Origin: Nibrella saemangeumensis
GTDB lineage: Bacteria; Bacteroidota; Bacteroidia; Cytophagales; Spirosomataceae
NCBI RefSeq assembly: GCF_039541915.1
Contig: NZ_BAABHD010000029.1
Location: 124,001-188,000 of the forward strand
DNA length: 64,000 nt
Reading direction: 5' to 3'
Part shown: positions 8,282 to 16,575 of the stretch, one piece after another
Numbering within the stretch: the first letter of the stretch is position 1
Layout of the letters: each line of letters opens with the position of its first letter
Program-made: the position numbers and the translations under genes
The notes under the pieces: generated by a model
The model's database searches: none
Seen by the model: only the letters and a program-made list of their open reading frames with translations
Told to the model about the DNA's origin: nothing

Positions 8282-9738
8282 TGACTGTCCGAATCACCGC
8301 CCTCCCAGCCATTACATTTTTTCTTGCGCTTGCCGGTGCACAGGCACAGCAGACTGTTCACCCGGATAACCGATACGCCGAAGCAGAGGTTTTGCAGACG
8401 AAAGCCAATGGTTTTAAGGGCATCTGGTACATGAATCAGCCCTCCAACGACGAATACGTGTATAAATACAGCGGAGGCCTGGCTACGTACCCCGCCAACC
8501 ACCGCCCCTTTGCTATCTATGCCAAAGAAGTGGACAAAACCTTCTTCTGCTTCGGTGGCACCGATGATACGAATTCAACCCTTTATCATAATGTCTCTTA
8601 CTTCGACCACAAGACCAAAAAAGTAGCCAACCCAACCATACTGCTCGACAAACACACCACCGACGCCCATGATAACCCGGTCATTTCGCTGGACGATCAG
8701 GGGTACATCTGGATTTTTTCTACTTCCCACGGTACCACCCGCCCTTCCTACATTCACCGCAGTAAAAAGCCGTATGATATTGCTCAGTTTGAGACCATAA
8801 ACGCTACCGAACTGGTAAACGGACAGGAGAAGCCATTTACCAACTTCTCTTACTTTCAGGTGTACCATATTAAAGGCAAAGGTTTTCTGGCCTTGTTCAC
8901 CAAGTATAACCAGCGCGGTAACCGGGTTATCGGCTACAACACCAGCAAAGACGGCATCCGCTGGAACGAGTGGAACGTACTGGCCCACATCGGCGAAGGC
9001 CACTACCAGATCAGCGCCGAGTCAAACGGCAAAATAGGCGTAGCTTTCGACTTTCATCCGCCGGGGAAAGGACTTAACTACCGCACCAACCTGCACTACC
9101 TGGAGACGACCGACTTCGGCCAGAGCTGGCATACCGCCACCGGAAAAACGGTGCAGCTACCCCTGACCGAAATCAATAACCCTGCTGTAGTCAAAGATTA
9201 CGTCAGCGAAAAGCTGAACTGCTACCTGCTGGACATTGACTTCGACACCCGTGGCAACCCGGCTATTCTGGTGATTTCCAGCAAAGGGTACGAGGCCGGG
9301 CCGGGCAATAATCCGCGGCACTGGCGGCTGTTTCAGTTCCGGAATAATCAATGGGCGGACCATGTCGTCACTACCTCCGACAGCAACTACGATATGGGCT
9401 CTATCTTCCCGGAATCCGGTACCGTTATCAAAGTCATAGGCCCTACGCAGGATGGGCCCCAAGGCTACAATCCCGGAGGTGAAGTCGCCATGTGGGCGAG
9501 CCGGGACGGCGGTACTACCTGGACGATGGAAAAACAGATAACGCGGCAGAGCGAGCGCAACCACAGCTACGTCCGCCGGCCCAAAAACGCCCACCCCGAC
9601 TTCTACGGCCTCTGGGCCGACGGGCACGGGCGCAAGCCTTCTGAGTCATACCTGTATTTTACGAACAAAAAAGGCGAACTGTATCAGTTACCACGGAAGG
9701 CGACGGAGAATCTGATAACACCCCGGTTAGTCTACTAG
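8281..9738 (+). CDS. BNR_4-family beta-propeller protein, candidate PL24/PL25-type polysaccharide lyase
   Basis: A 485-residue secreted protein (signal peptide up to AQAQ, residues 20-23) of the BNR_4 seven-bladed propeller type. Start is ATG 8281, overlapping the sulfatase stop; the GTG three bases earlier is less likely. Conserved features are FKGIWYMNQPSNDEYVYKYS, the YSGGLATYPANHRPFAIY segment and repeated NHxYVRRP-like blades. His130 (DAHDNP) and His150 (STSHGTTRPSYI) are 20 residues apart. As I recall, PL25 ulvan lyases use two histidines with that same spacing, and PL24 has a similar pair. With the sulfatase next to it, ulvan or a similar rhamnose-sulfate/uronic glycan is the likely substrate. 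It could instead be a non-lyase member of BNR_4. Confidence 0.75.
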   Translation: MTVRITALPAITFFLALAGAQAQQTVHPDNRYAEAEVLQTKANGFKGIWYMNQPSNDEYVYKYSGGLATYPANHRPFAIYAKEVDKTFFCFGGTDDTNSTLYHNVSYFDHKTKKVANPTILLDKHTTDAHDNPVISLDDQGYIWIFSTSHGTTRPSYIHRSKKPYDIAQFETINATELVNGQEKPFTNFSYFQVYHIKGKGFLALFTKYNQRGNRVIGYNTSKDGIRWNEWNVLAHIGEGHYQISAESNGKIGVAFDFHPPGKGLNYRTNLHYLETTDFGQSWHTATGKTVQLPLTEINNPAVVKDYVSEKLNCYLLDIDFDTRGNPAILVISSKGYEAGPGNNPRHWRLFQFRNNQWADHVVTTSDSNYDMGSIFPESGTVIKVIGPTQDGPQGYNPGGEVAMWASRDGGTTWTMEKQITRQSERNHSYVRRPKNAHPDFYGLWADGHGRKPSESYLYFTNKKGELYQLPRKATENLITPRLVY

Positions 9739-9827
9739 CCAAATTAAGCCGGCATAATGACGAACCTGCAATATCAATCTGCATGTTTTGATGGCATTTT
9801 CCGAATGGTGCCTGAACGATCAGGGCG

Positions 9828-9848
9828 ACCAGAAACATCTGGTTTTTC
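9828..9848 (+). terminator. Intrinsic terminator after the sulfatase/BNR genes
   Basis: ACCAGA (828-833 of this kilobase block, i.e. 9828-9833), loop AACA, TCTGGT (9838-9843) and then five T residues. It lies between the plus-strand glycan genes and the convergent MarR gene. Confidence 0.55.
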
Positions 9849-9860
9849 TGAACCCGAGCC

Positions 9861-10496
9861 CTAGAGCACCCCTTTTTCTTTCAGGACCCGCTCTACCTCA
9901 GCTGGCCCACCCCGATAGATAGGGTTGTGATACTGATGCAGCCGGGTGAGCATATAAAGCAGATACGCCTGCTCCTGTTCATTCAGGTCTCCTACCACCA
10001 CCTCGCCTACCTGTACCAGTTTACCCACCAGTTGCTTCACCAGTCCTTCGCCAGCGGCTGTGATAAAAAGAAGCCTGCTTCGTTTATCGACCTCACTATC
10101 CTGCTGCCGGATAAATCCCGCACTGAGCAGCCGGCGGATGATTTCCATACCCGTTGTTTTACCATGGATATGGTCTTCAATGAGCTGAATCTTCGTCAGG
10201 CCAGGCCGGTACAACAAGGTAATCAGGTAGGTAAAATCATCAATGGTGGTCAGCGGTGTACCTTCCAGCACCTGCCGCATATACACTAGTGCATAGCGTT
10301 GACCGAAAAACAGCAAACGGCTGATGCCTGTCGAAGCCGGCTCCTGCCACTGACTGCCAGGAGTTTCCGCAACCGGATTACCCTGCCGCAACAGCCATGC
10401 TATAAATTCAGACAAGGTCTGCTTACCTGCGTCGGGTTGCTGACGCTCAAACTTATCTACCAGTTGGAGTAATTCCCAGATCAGGGTGTATTTCAT
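9861..10496 (-). CDS. MarR-family transcriptional regulator
   Basis: A 211-residue winged-helix regulator. The DNA-binding part lies in the second half: LTTIDDFTYLITLLYRPGLTKIQLIEDHIHGKTTGMEIIRRLLSAGF (partial wording; recognition helix near the HGKTTGMEIIRRL stretch) and the wing with DKRSRLLFITAAGEGL. ATG 10496 is preferred to a GTG nine bases upstream. It is divergent from the TonB receptor at 10637 with 140 AT-rich bases between, so it may control that receptor and itself. The ligand is unknown. The N-terminal 80 residues are a helical extension longer than in short MarR proteins. Confidence 0.8.
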   Translation of the reverse strand: MKYTLIWELLQLVDKFERQQPDAGKQTLSEFIAWLLRQGNPVAETPGSQWQEPASTGISRLLFFGQRYALVYMRQVLEGTPLTTIDDFTYLITLLYRPGLTKIQLIEDHIHGKTTGMEIIRRLLSAGFIRQQDSEVDKRSRLLFITAAGEGLVKQLVGKLVQVGEVVVGDLNEQEQAYLLYMLTRLHQYHNPIYRGGPAEVERVLKEKGVL

Positions 10497-10530
10497 ACGA
10501 ATCACCGTGGGTTCAGATGGCAGTTAACCC

Positions 10531-10547
10531 ACTTATACCATGTAAGT
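10531..10547. promoter_or_regulatory. Possible MarR operator
   Basis: ACTTA, seven bases, TAAGT: a short dyad in the gap between the MarR gene and the receptor gene. A second AT-rich dyad follows at about 10570-10587. These are candidate operators by position only. Confidence 0.25.
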
Positions 10548-10636
10548 ATATAAAGTACAATATTGTTCTATTTTAAAATTTTTAAAACAAAAAAACACTT
10601 TTTCAGGTAGTAGGGAAAAGTACTACAACCACCGTC

Positions 10637-13078
10637 ATGTCATCACGCTTTGTCTTTATCATTACGTTAATTCTCGTAAGCAGGCTTACTATGAGCCAAA
10701 CCCCGTCGGTGACGGGCGTCGTTACCGGAACTGTCCGGGACAAAAATACTCAGGAAGTGCTCGTTGGGGTAACCGTTCAGGTCGAGAATACCACCCTTGG
10801 CACAATTACCGACACCGACGGACGGTACACCCTTAGCCTGCCGGTGGGCAGCGTCAATCTGAAGGCAAGCTACGTTGGTTATCAGCCCCTGATCAAATTT
10901 AATGTTATTGTCACCGCTGGTAATGCCAACGAAATCAACTTCGAACTACAGGAAGAGAATCAGCGGCTCAGTGAAGTGGTGGTCAAGGCCAACCGGGCAG
11001 TTGCCGCCGTAACGACCATTGACACTCCCAACTCCATTCAGCGCCTGTCTTCCGACGAAATCAAAACCAATCCGGGAGGTAACTTCGACGTCTCGCGGGT
11101 TATTCAGACCCTCCCCGGTGTGGGTGGCTCCGTCGGCGGGCTGCGCAACGACATAGTTATTCGCGGGGGCGCGCCCAACGAAAACGTATTCTACCTCGAT
11201 GGTATCGAGATTCCGGTTATCAATCACTTCCAGACGCAGGGCGGCACGGGTGGCCCTCAGGGGATTCTGAATGTGTCGTTTATTGAGGATGTCACCCTGT
11301 CTTCCAGCAGCTTCGACGCCCGGTACGACAATGCACTGGCCTCAGTATTCCAATTTAAGCAACGCGAGGGCAACCCTAACCGGCTTCAGGGAAACTTCCG
11401 GCTTAGCGGTACCGAACTGGCACTGACGGCCGAGGGGCCACTGACCTCCCGGACCACCTTCCTGGCCTCAGCCCGCCGGTCTTACCTCCAGTTTTTCTTT
11501 AAACTCATCGACCTGCCCATCCGGCCCGACTATTGGGATTTTCAGTATAAGGTAACCCACAAGCTGAACCCCAAAACAACCCTTACTACGCTGGGAGTGG
11601 GTGCCATCGACAATTTTAGTTTTGCGCCTACCCGCGAAAAAACGCCCGATAAAGAATATGCTATTCTCCGCAACCCGCTCATCCAGCAGTGGAACTATAC
11701 GGTAGGGGTATCGGTCCGCCGGCTCATTGAGCGGGGCTATCTGAACGTAGCGCTGAGCCGGACTGCGTTTGACAATTCCCTGGATCGCTTCGAAGATTCG
11801 CGGCAACAGACCGAATCGACCCGTACGCTGCGGCTGCGCTCCCGCGAGACCGAAAACAAGCTGCGTTTCGACATTAGCCAACGTATCAACGGCTGGCAAC
11901 TCTCGGGCGGTGGCGTCGTGCAGAACGTACTGTTCGACAATAATCTGCAGGCACGCGTCCGCAATCAGGTACTCAGGCCGGATGGCACAGAACTTTTTCC
12001 CGCCATAACCCTCCGATCGCGCTCGAACCTTGATTTCTGGCGTTATGGAGCATTTGTGCAGGCTAACAAGAGCTTTCTGGGAAAGCGGCTGGGGGTCTCT
12101 GCCGGCATCCGGACGGATATGAACAGCCTGACCACCGATGGCAACAATCCAATAAAGACCTTATCACCCCGGCTTGCCCTCTCCTACGCCCTGACGGATC
12201 GCTGGAACATCAATGCATCCGTAGGCCGCTACACCAAAATCCCGATCAACACCATTCTTGGGTTCAGAAACGAAGCCGGTCAACTGGTTAACCGCAACGC
12301 GCAGTACATCAAAGCAGATCACTACGTTGCCGGAATAGAATATACACCCGTTGCTACTACGCGTTTTACGGTCGAAGGTTTCTACAAACAATACAGCGAC
12401 TACCCGGTGTCGCTGTTGAGGGGCATCTCCCTGGCCAACCAGTCGACCGACTTCACGGCCATTGGCAATGAACCCATAACCAGTACCGGACGCGGACAGG
12501 CCTACGGAGTCGAGTTTTTCTTTCAGCAAAAACTGGTCAAAAATATCTTCGCGGTAGCCTCGCTGACGTTTGTGCGGAGTTTGTTTGCCGGCCAGAACAA
12601 CGTACTCATTCCGTCGGCATGGGATAATCAGGTGCTGTTTTCGGGCCTGCTGGGTCGTAAATTCAAACGCGGATGGGAAATGGGGCTGAAGTACCGGTAC
12701 GCGGGTGGAGCGCCCTACACCCCGTTCGATCTGGCGGCTTCACAGCAGAATTTCCTGGCGCTGGGTAATGGCGTGCTCGACGTCAACAGCCTGAACAGCC
12801 TCCGGCTCAAGGCCCTCAATCAGTTTGATTTCCGGCTGGACAAGAAGTGGAACTTCCGCCGTACAACCATTGATGTGTTCCTGGATGTACAAAACGCTTT
12901 TGTTCTGCCTACCCCCGGTTACCCCGAATTTGTGCTGGCGCGGCTACCCGAAAATGCGGGTTTCGTGACCACCGATGACCAGCCGCTGCGCCCCGACGGC
13001 AGCAACGGGGTTCCCACGATTATTTCCAACAACGACCCTTTTGTTACCCCAACGCTCGGGTTCATTGTAGAATTTTAA
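10637..13078 (+). CDS. TonB-dependent receptor with carboxypeptidase-regulatory-like domain
   Basis: An 813-residue outer-membrane receptor. After a signal peptide (to about residue 20) come a carboxypeptidase-regulatory-like domain (GTVRDKNTQEVLVGVTVQV, about residues 32-110), a plug domain (RVIQTLPGVGGSVGGLRNDI, VFYLDGIEIPV, about 150-235) and a beta barrel ending in aromatic Phe (GFIVEF). No STN domain and no SusD partner are present, so it more likely takes up a siderophore, vitamin or metal than a glycan. It stands alone, divergent from the MarR gene, which is its likely regulator. The substrate cannot be told from sequence. Confidence 0.88.
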   Translation: MSSRFVFIITLILVSRLTMSQTPSVTGVVTGTVRDKNTQEVLVGVTVQVENTTLGTITDTDGRYTLSLPVGSVNLKASYVGYQPLIKFNVIVTAGNANEINFELQEENQRLSEVVVKANRAVAAVTTIDTPNSIQRLSSDEIKTNPGGNFDVSRVIQTLPGVGGSVGGLRNDIVIRGGAPNENVFYLDGIEIPVINHFQTQGGTGGPQGILNVSFIEDVTLSSSSFDARYDNALASVFQFKQREGNPNRLQGNFRLSGTELALTAEGPLTSRTTFLASARRSYLQFFFKLIDLPIRPDYWDFQYKVTHKLNPKTTLTTLGVGAIDNFSFAPTREKTPDKEYAILRNPLIQQWNYTVGVSVRRLIERGYLNVALSRTAFDNSLDRFEDSRQQTESTRTLRLRSRETENKLRFDISQRINGWQLSGGGVVQNVLFDNNLQARVRNQVLRPDGTELFPAITLRSRSNLDFWRYGAFVQANKSFLGKRLGVSAGIRTDMNSLTTDGNNPIKTLSPRLALSYALTDRWNINASVGRYTKIPINTILGFRNEAGQLVNRNAQYIKADHYVAGIEYTPVATTRFTVEGFYKQYSDYPVSLLRGISLANQSTDFTAIGNEPITSTGRGQAYGVEFFFQQKLVKNIFAVASLTFVRSLFAGQNNVLIPSAWDNQVLFSGLLGRKFKRGWEMGLKYRYAGGAPYTPFDLAASQQNFLALGNGVLDVNSLNSLRLKALNQFDFRLDKKWNFRRTTIDVFLDVQNAFVLPTPGYPEFVLARLPENAGFVTTDDQPLRPDGSNGVPTIISNNDPFVTPTLGFIVEF

Positions 13079-13119
13079 GGTAATCAACTCATGAGCAGCA
13101 GGAATAGCTTTTTCATGGG

Positions 13120-13464
13120 TTATAAGGGTTTCAACTCGATACAAAGAATATGCAAATCGACTGATCCGACATTTTCCAGGGCATGCGGTTCCAGCGGTTC
13201 ACTCCACAACACATTGGGTGGCTGTTGCAGGGCGGGAATGGTCCGGGAATCTACCATAACCGTTCCATCGGCACCATACCTCACAAACGGACTCCAGCTA
13301 AGTACGTGCAGCACGGCGGGCCAGCGATGGGTATGCACGGGCGTACGGTCACCGGGAGCGATGCGGGTATCAAGCACCCGAACGCGTTCATTGTCGAGAA
13401 CAACCCGGTGGTGGTCGGGTGCAGCCAAAACGGCATTGAGCGAATCTGGTATGGGCTGGGTCAT
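13120..13464 (-). CDS. Small cupin-domain protein
   Basis: A 114-residue single-domain cupin. The first cupin motif is visible as PGDRTPVHTHRWPAVLHVL, with two metal-type histidines (HTH) and a later His in the PHALENVGSVDLHILCIEL part. It has no signal peptide, so it should be cytoplasmic. Many such proteins are annotated only as cupin-like; the substrate is not known. It is convergent with the TonB receptor upstream and lies 67 bases after the NTF2-like gene, so those two minus-strand genes could be co-transcribed. Confidence 0.7.
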   Translation of the reverse strand: MTQPIPDSLNAVLAAPDHHRVVLDNERVRVLDTRIAPGDRTPVHTHRWPAVLHVLSWSPFVRYGADGTVMVDSRTIPALQQPPNVLWSEPLEPHALENVGSVDLHILCIELKPL

Positions 13465-13531
13465 CCGATAAATTTACCTGTCACCCAGTAAGGTACGCAA
13501 AATTATAGATGCACCAGCAACCGTAGGCGTG

Positions 13532-14080
13532 TTACTTCTTAGCGGTCTGAGGAGGGGCCACCGTCCAGCCCAAACTAATAAGCGGAGAGAGGCCGTCGTA
13601 GTATATCCGTTCCTGAACGATCTTACCGTTATCTAATTTTGCAGTGAGTTGTACGGGCACCGTTATTGTTTTGCCTTCGCTGACAGACAGCGCAGAATAA
13701 TCGAACCAAAGCATAACCCAGTCTCCTTTCAGCGGTCCTTCTTTCACCCGAGTCGATAAAGAGGCATACACAGTCATTTTACGATCCTGCTGCATTTTGT
13801 ACCGTTCACTCCACATTGCCAGCCACTGTTCCGCATTGGCCGAATCCCGCACACCAGGACCGTAACTCCGGTAATTGGCCGCCAGTTGCCGGCGGGCCTG
13901 CCCGGTGTTGCCAGCGGTGATGTCTTTGGCATACTGCGTAACCATGGCAATGTCACGATCTGCGTTGGGCCCGAACGTTACAATGTCACTCTGACGGGGC
14001 ACTTTTTGGATTTGAGCGGAAGCAGCATAGGTCAGCAGACCAGCGATCAACAGAACAGAGAAAACAAAACCGTTTTTCAT
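13532..14080 (-). CDS. Secreted NTF2/SnoaL-like protein
   Basis: A 182-residue protein with a clear signal peptide (residues 1-22, ending SAQ). The rest resembles the NTF2-like cone fold: a helix with YAKDITAGNTGQARRQLAANYRSYGPG, then WLAMWSERY and a beta-rich second half with GDWVMLWFDYSAL and VQERIYYDG. No catalytic residues can be named. It is one of five NTF2-like proteins in this window. A degenerate form of the dyad seen before the kinase and receptor genes lies about 50-80 bases upstream. Confidence 0.65.
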   Translation of the reverse strand: MKNGFVFSVLLIAGLLTYAASAQIQKVPRQSDIVTFGPNADRDIAMVTQYAKDITAGNTGQARRQLAANYRSYGPGVRDSANAEQWLAMWSERYKMQQDRKMTVYASLSTRVKEGPLKGDWVMLWFDYSALSVSEGKTITVPVQLTAKLDNGKIVQERIYYDGLSPLISLGWTVAPPQTAKK

Positions 14081-14129
14081 GATTTTGAAGAGGTTTAACT
14101 TGTTTGAAGTGATACAAACCTCGCCAATA

Positions 14130-14160
14130 GCCTATAAACAAACGATTGATTTTTGGCCAA
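14130..14160. promoter_or_regulatory. Degenerate copy of the shared dyad
   Basis: GCC...ATAAA...GATTTTTGGCCA in the 115 bases upstream of the NTF2-like gene. The right half matches the copies at 18850 and 23423; the spacing to the left half is five bases longer. It may be a weaker site for the same regulator. Confidence 0.3.
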
Positions 14161-14195
14161 TTATTATCCTTTTCCGGACAGAACCAACTGCTGTC

Positions 14196-16172
14196 TCAAG
14201 GCCAACGATTCCCCGCCATGAGATACTCCGAAGGCGTTTGCTGATAAATCTCTTTGAAGGCTCGGGTGAAATACGACGGATTCTCAAAGCCGACCATATA
14301 GGCCGTTTCCGAAACGGGATGCCCCTGCCGCAGCAGATCAATGGCCCGCCGGAGCCGGTAGGTACGAATCAGCCGTGCCGGACTGATACCCGCCAGCATG
14401 GTGAGTTTTCGGGTTAGGGTCCGGATGCTCATGGCTACTTCGTCGGCCATAGACTCGGCCCGGAAGTTGGAATCGTCCAGGTGCACTTCAATGATTTGGT
14501 TGAGTTTCGTCAGAAAAGCGTCCTGCACCGTTGCTGGCGGTGCTTCGTCGGTTCCGTTGGTTGGTGCCAGGCTCCCCACCTGCCGCGCATAATGCTCCCG
14601 TAATTTTTCCTGATGACTGATCAAATTCCGCAGGCGCAGGCGCAGTTCGTCCAGATCAAAGGGTTTTGTCAGGTAATCGTCGGCACCCTCGGCCAGACCT
14701 TCCCGACGACTGGTTGCGGCCGACCGGGCGGTCAGCAGCACCACGCAGATATGGTCGGTGGTGGGGTTATTTTTCAGGTGACGCGTCAGCTGGTAGCCGT
14801 CCAGTTCAGGCATCATCACATCGCTGACGACTACATCCGGCAGTTCGCGCTGGGCGATGTCCAGGGCTTCACGGCCGTTGGTGGCTGTCAATACGCGGTA
14901 TGTACCTGCCAGCGACTCGGCAATGAACGCCAGTAGTTCGGCATTGTCCTCCACCAGCAGAATCAGGGGCTTCGTCGCATCGGCTTCGTCGGCTTCAGCC
15001 TGCCCGCGGGTAAACAGCCAGGGCTCGGCATCAGCCGAAACTGGTTGCTGCTCCTCCACCCTGGCGGCTTCCGGTATGGAATGAACCGGCAGCTCCACCG
15101 TAAAGGTGGTACCAACGGCTGGAACACTCTCAACCAATACTGTACCGCCCAGTTGCCGGGTCAGTTCATTGGCCAGCGCCAGCCCGATTCCGGACCCTTC
15201 GTACGCTCGGGTCAGCGAGGTATCCACCTGGTAGAAGCGGTCGAAAATGTGGGGCAGGTGTTCGGCCGGGATACCGATACCCGTATCGCTGATGGTTAGC
15301 GTGACACGGTCCTCCTGTACCTGGCAGCTAACGGATACGCGGCCACCGGCGGAGGTAAACTTGATGGCGTTCGACAGCAGATTTTTCAGAATCTTCTCCC
15401 ATTTATCACCGTCAAACAAGGCTTCGAGCCCGGCAGTATCGGACGAAAACAGCAGCGCCAGTTCTTTCTGGTCGGCAATAACCCGAAACGAATCTACCAC
15501 CTGCGCCACAAACAGGATCACATCACCCCGCGATTCAATGACCGGAAGGCTACCTGCTTCAAGTTTAGCCAGGTCGAGCAACTGGTTGATCAGGTGCAGC
15601 AATTGCCGGCCGTTCCGGCGGATGGTCAGCAGGCTGTGCCGGGTGCGGTTGTCGTGCTGCGGATTTTGCAGCAGGGTATCCACCGGGGCCAGAATCAGCG
15701 ACAGGGGCGTCCGGAACTCGTGGGTGATGTTGTCGAAAAAACGGGCTTTCAGTTCCGCTACGGCTTTGGCGTGGACAGACTCGCGCAGCTGGCTTACGTG
15801 TCGGGCGGTTTTATCGATAGTCACCTCCAGATCCTGAAAGTTGATCGGCTTCATCACAAAATCGAATGCACCCCGGTTCATAGCCACCCGGATGTTGTTC
15901 AGGTCGCCATAGGCCGAGACCATTACCGTCCGGCTCAGCGGCAGCAGGTCGGGCAGTTGGGCCAGCAGGGCGAGTCCGCTGATGTCGGGCATATTGATAT
16001 CGAGCAGTACCACATCAATATCGGCATCTTCCCGAATAGACTCCAGGGCATCATGCCCACTCACCGCAAAACGGAATTCGTACTCCCCTGCCCGAATCTT
16101 ATGCCGAAATCGCTGCTGCATCAGCGGTTGGAGTTGTACTTCATCGTCGACAACCAGGATTCTTGTCTTCAT
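14196..16172 (-). CDS. Soluble hybrid kinase: REC-HisKA-HATPase-REC-AraC
   Basis: A 658-residue cytoplasmic protein with no membrane segment. Order: receiver (residues 1-120, acceptor Asp58 in LLDINMPD), HisKA with His151 (ITHEFRTPLS), HATPase (about 255-365, with DTGIGIP and GSGIGLAL), second receiver (about 403-520, Asp451 in VVSDVMMPELDG) and AraC DNA-binding domain (about 550-655). Unlike the Bacteroidota HTCS proteins, it lacks a periplasmic sensor, so it is probably fed through its N-terminal receiver. It overlaps the upstream receiver gene by four bases and shares its operon with the 7TM kinase. A likely chain is kinase, single receiver, hybrid, then DNA. Confidence 0.93.
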   Translation of the reverse strand: MKTRILVVDDEVQLQPLMQQRFRHKIRAGEYEFRFAVSGHDALESIREDADIDVVLLDINMPDISGLALLAQLPDLLPLSRTVMVSAYGDLNNIRVAMNRGAFDFVMKPINFQDLEVTIDKTARHVSQLRESVHAKAVAELKARFFDNITHEFRTPLSLILAPVDTLLQNPQHDNRTRHSLLTIRRNGRQLLHLINQLLDLAKLEAGSLPVIESRGDVILFVAQVVDSFRVIADQKELALLFSSDTAGLEALFDGDKWEKILKNLLSNAIKFTSAGGRVSVSCQVQEDRVTLTISDTGIGIPAEHLPHIFDRFYQVDTSLTRAYEGSGIGLALANELTRQLGGTVLVESVPAVGTTFTVELPVHSIPEAARVEEQQPVSADAEPWLFTRGQAEADEADATKPLILLVEDNAELLAFIAESLAGTYRVLTATNGREALDIAQRELPDVVVSDVMMPELDGYQLTRHLKNNPTTDHICVVLLTARSAATSRREGLAEGADDYLTKPFDLDELRLRLRNLISHQEKLREHYARQVGSLAPTNGTDEAPPATVQDAFLTKLNQIIEVHLDDSNFRAESMADEVAMSIRTLTRKLTMLAGISPARLIRTYRLRRAIDLLRQGHPVSETAYMVGFENPSYFTRAFKEIYQQTPSEYLMAGNRWP

Positions 16173-16567
16173 GAGGCAGACGGCTGGTCATCCACAACGA
16201 ACTCGGTTAATTTATCCTTCAGCAGTTTAAAGTCAATGGGCTTCGTCAGAAAATCGTCGGCTCCGTAGTGGCTGGCCTGTTGCCGGTTGTTCTGGTCGCC
16301 GTAGGCCGTAATCATCACCACCGCCGGCGGCCGTTGCGGATTTACGGCCCGAATCCGGCGCAATAGTTCCAGGCCGCTCATGCCGGGCATATTGATGTCT
16401 GAGAGAATGAGCACCACGCCGGAGCCGGGCATCACGGTCAGGGCTTCTTCGCCGGAGCGGGCAAAGGCCAGGTGTACCTCCCCGCTGCTGATTTCGCGCC
16501 GGAACCGGGCTTCAAACAACGGCTTCATCTGGGCTTCGTCGTCGACAACTAAGATTTTCTTTGGCAT
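16169..16567 (-). CDS. Single-domain response regulator
   Basis: A 132-residue stand-alone receiver with acceptor Asp57 (LILSDINMPGMSG), acidic pair near Asp9-Asp10, Lys near 108 (FLTKPIDF). There is no output domain, so it works as a phosphate shuttle or by binding a partner. Its sequence resembles the N-terminal receiver of the hybrid kinase (both share the LVVDDE start and a FRxxI segment), which suggests an ancient duplication. It overlaps the hybrid gene by four bases and starts eight bases after the sensor kinase gene. Confidence 0.92.
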   Translation of the reverse strand: MPKKILVVDDEAQMKPLFEARFRREISSGEVHLAFARSGEEALTVMPGSGVVLILSDINMPGMSGLELLRRIRAVNPQRPPAVVMITAYGDQNNRQQASHYGADDFLTKPIDFKLLKDKLTEFVVDDQPSAS

Positions 16568-16575
16568 ATTTTTGG

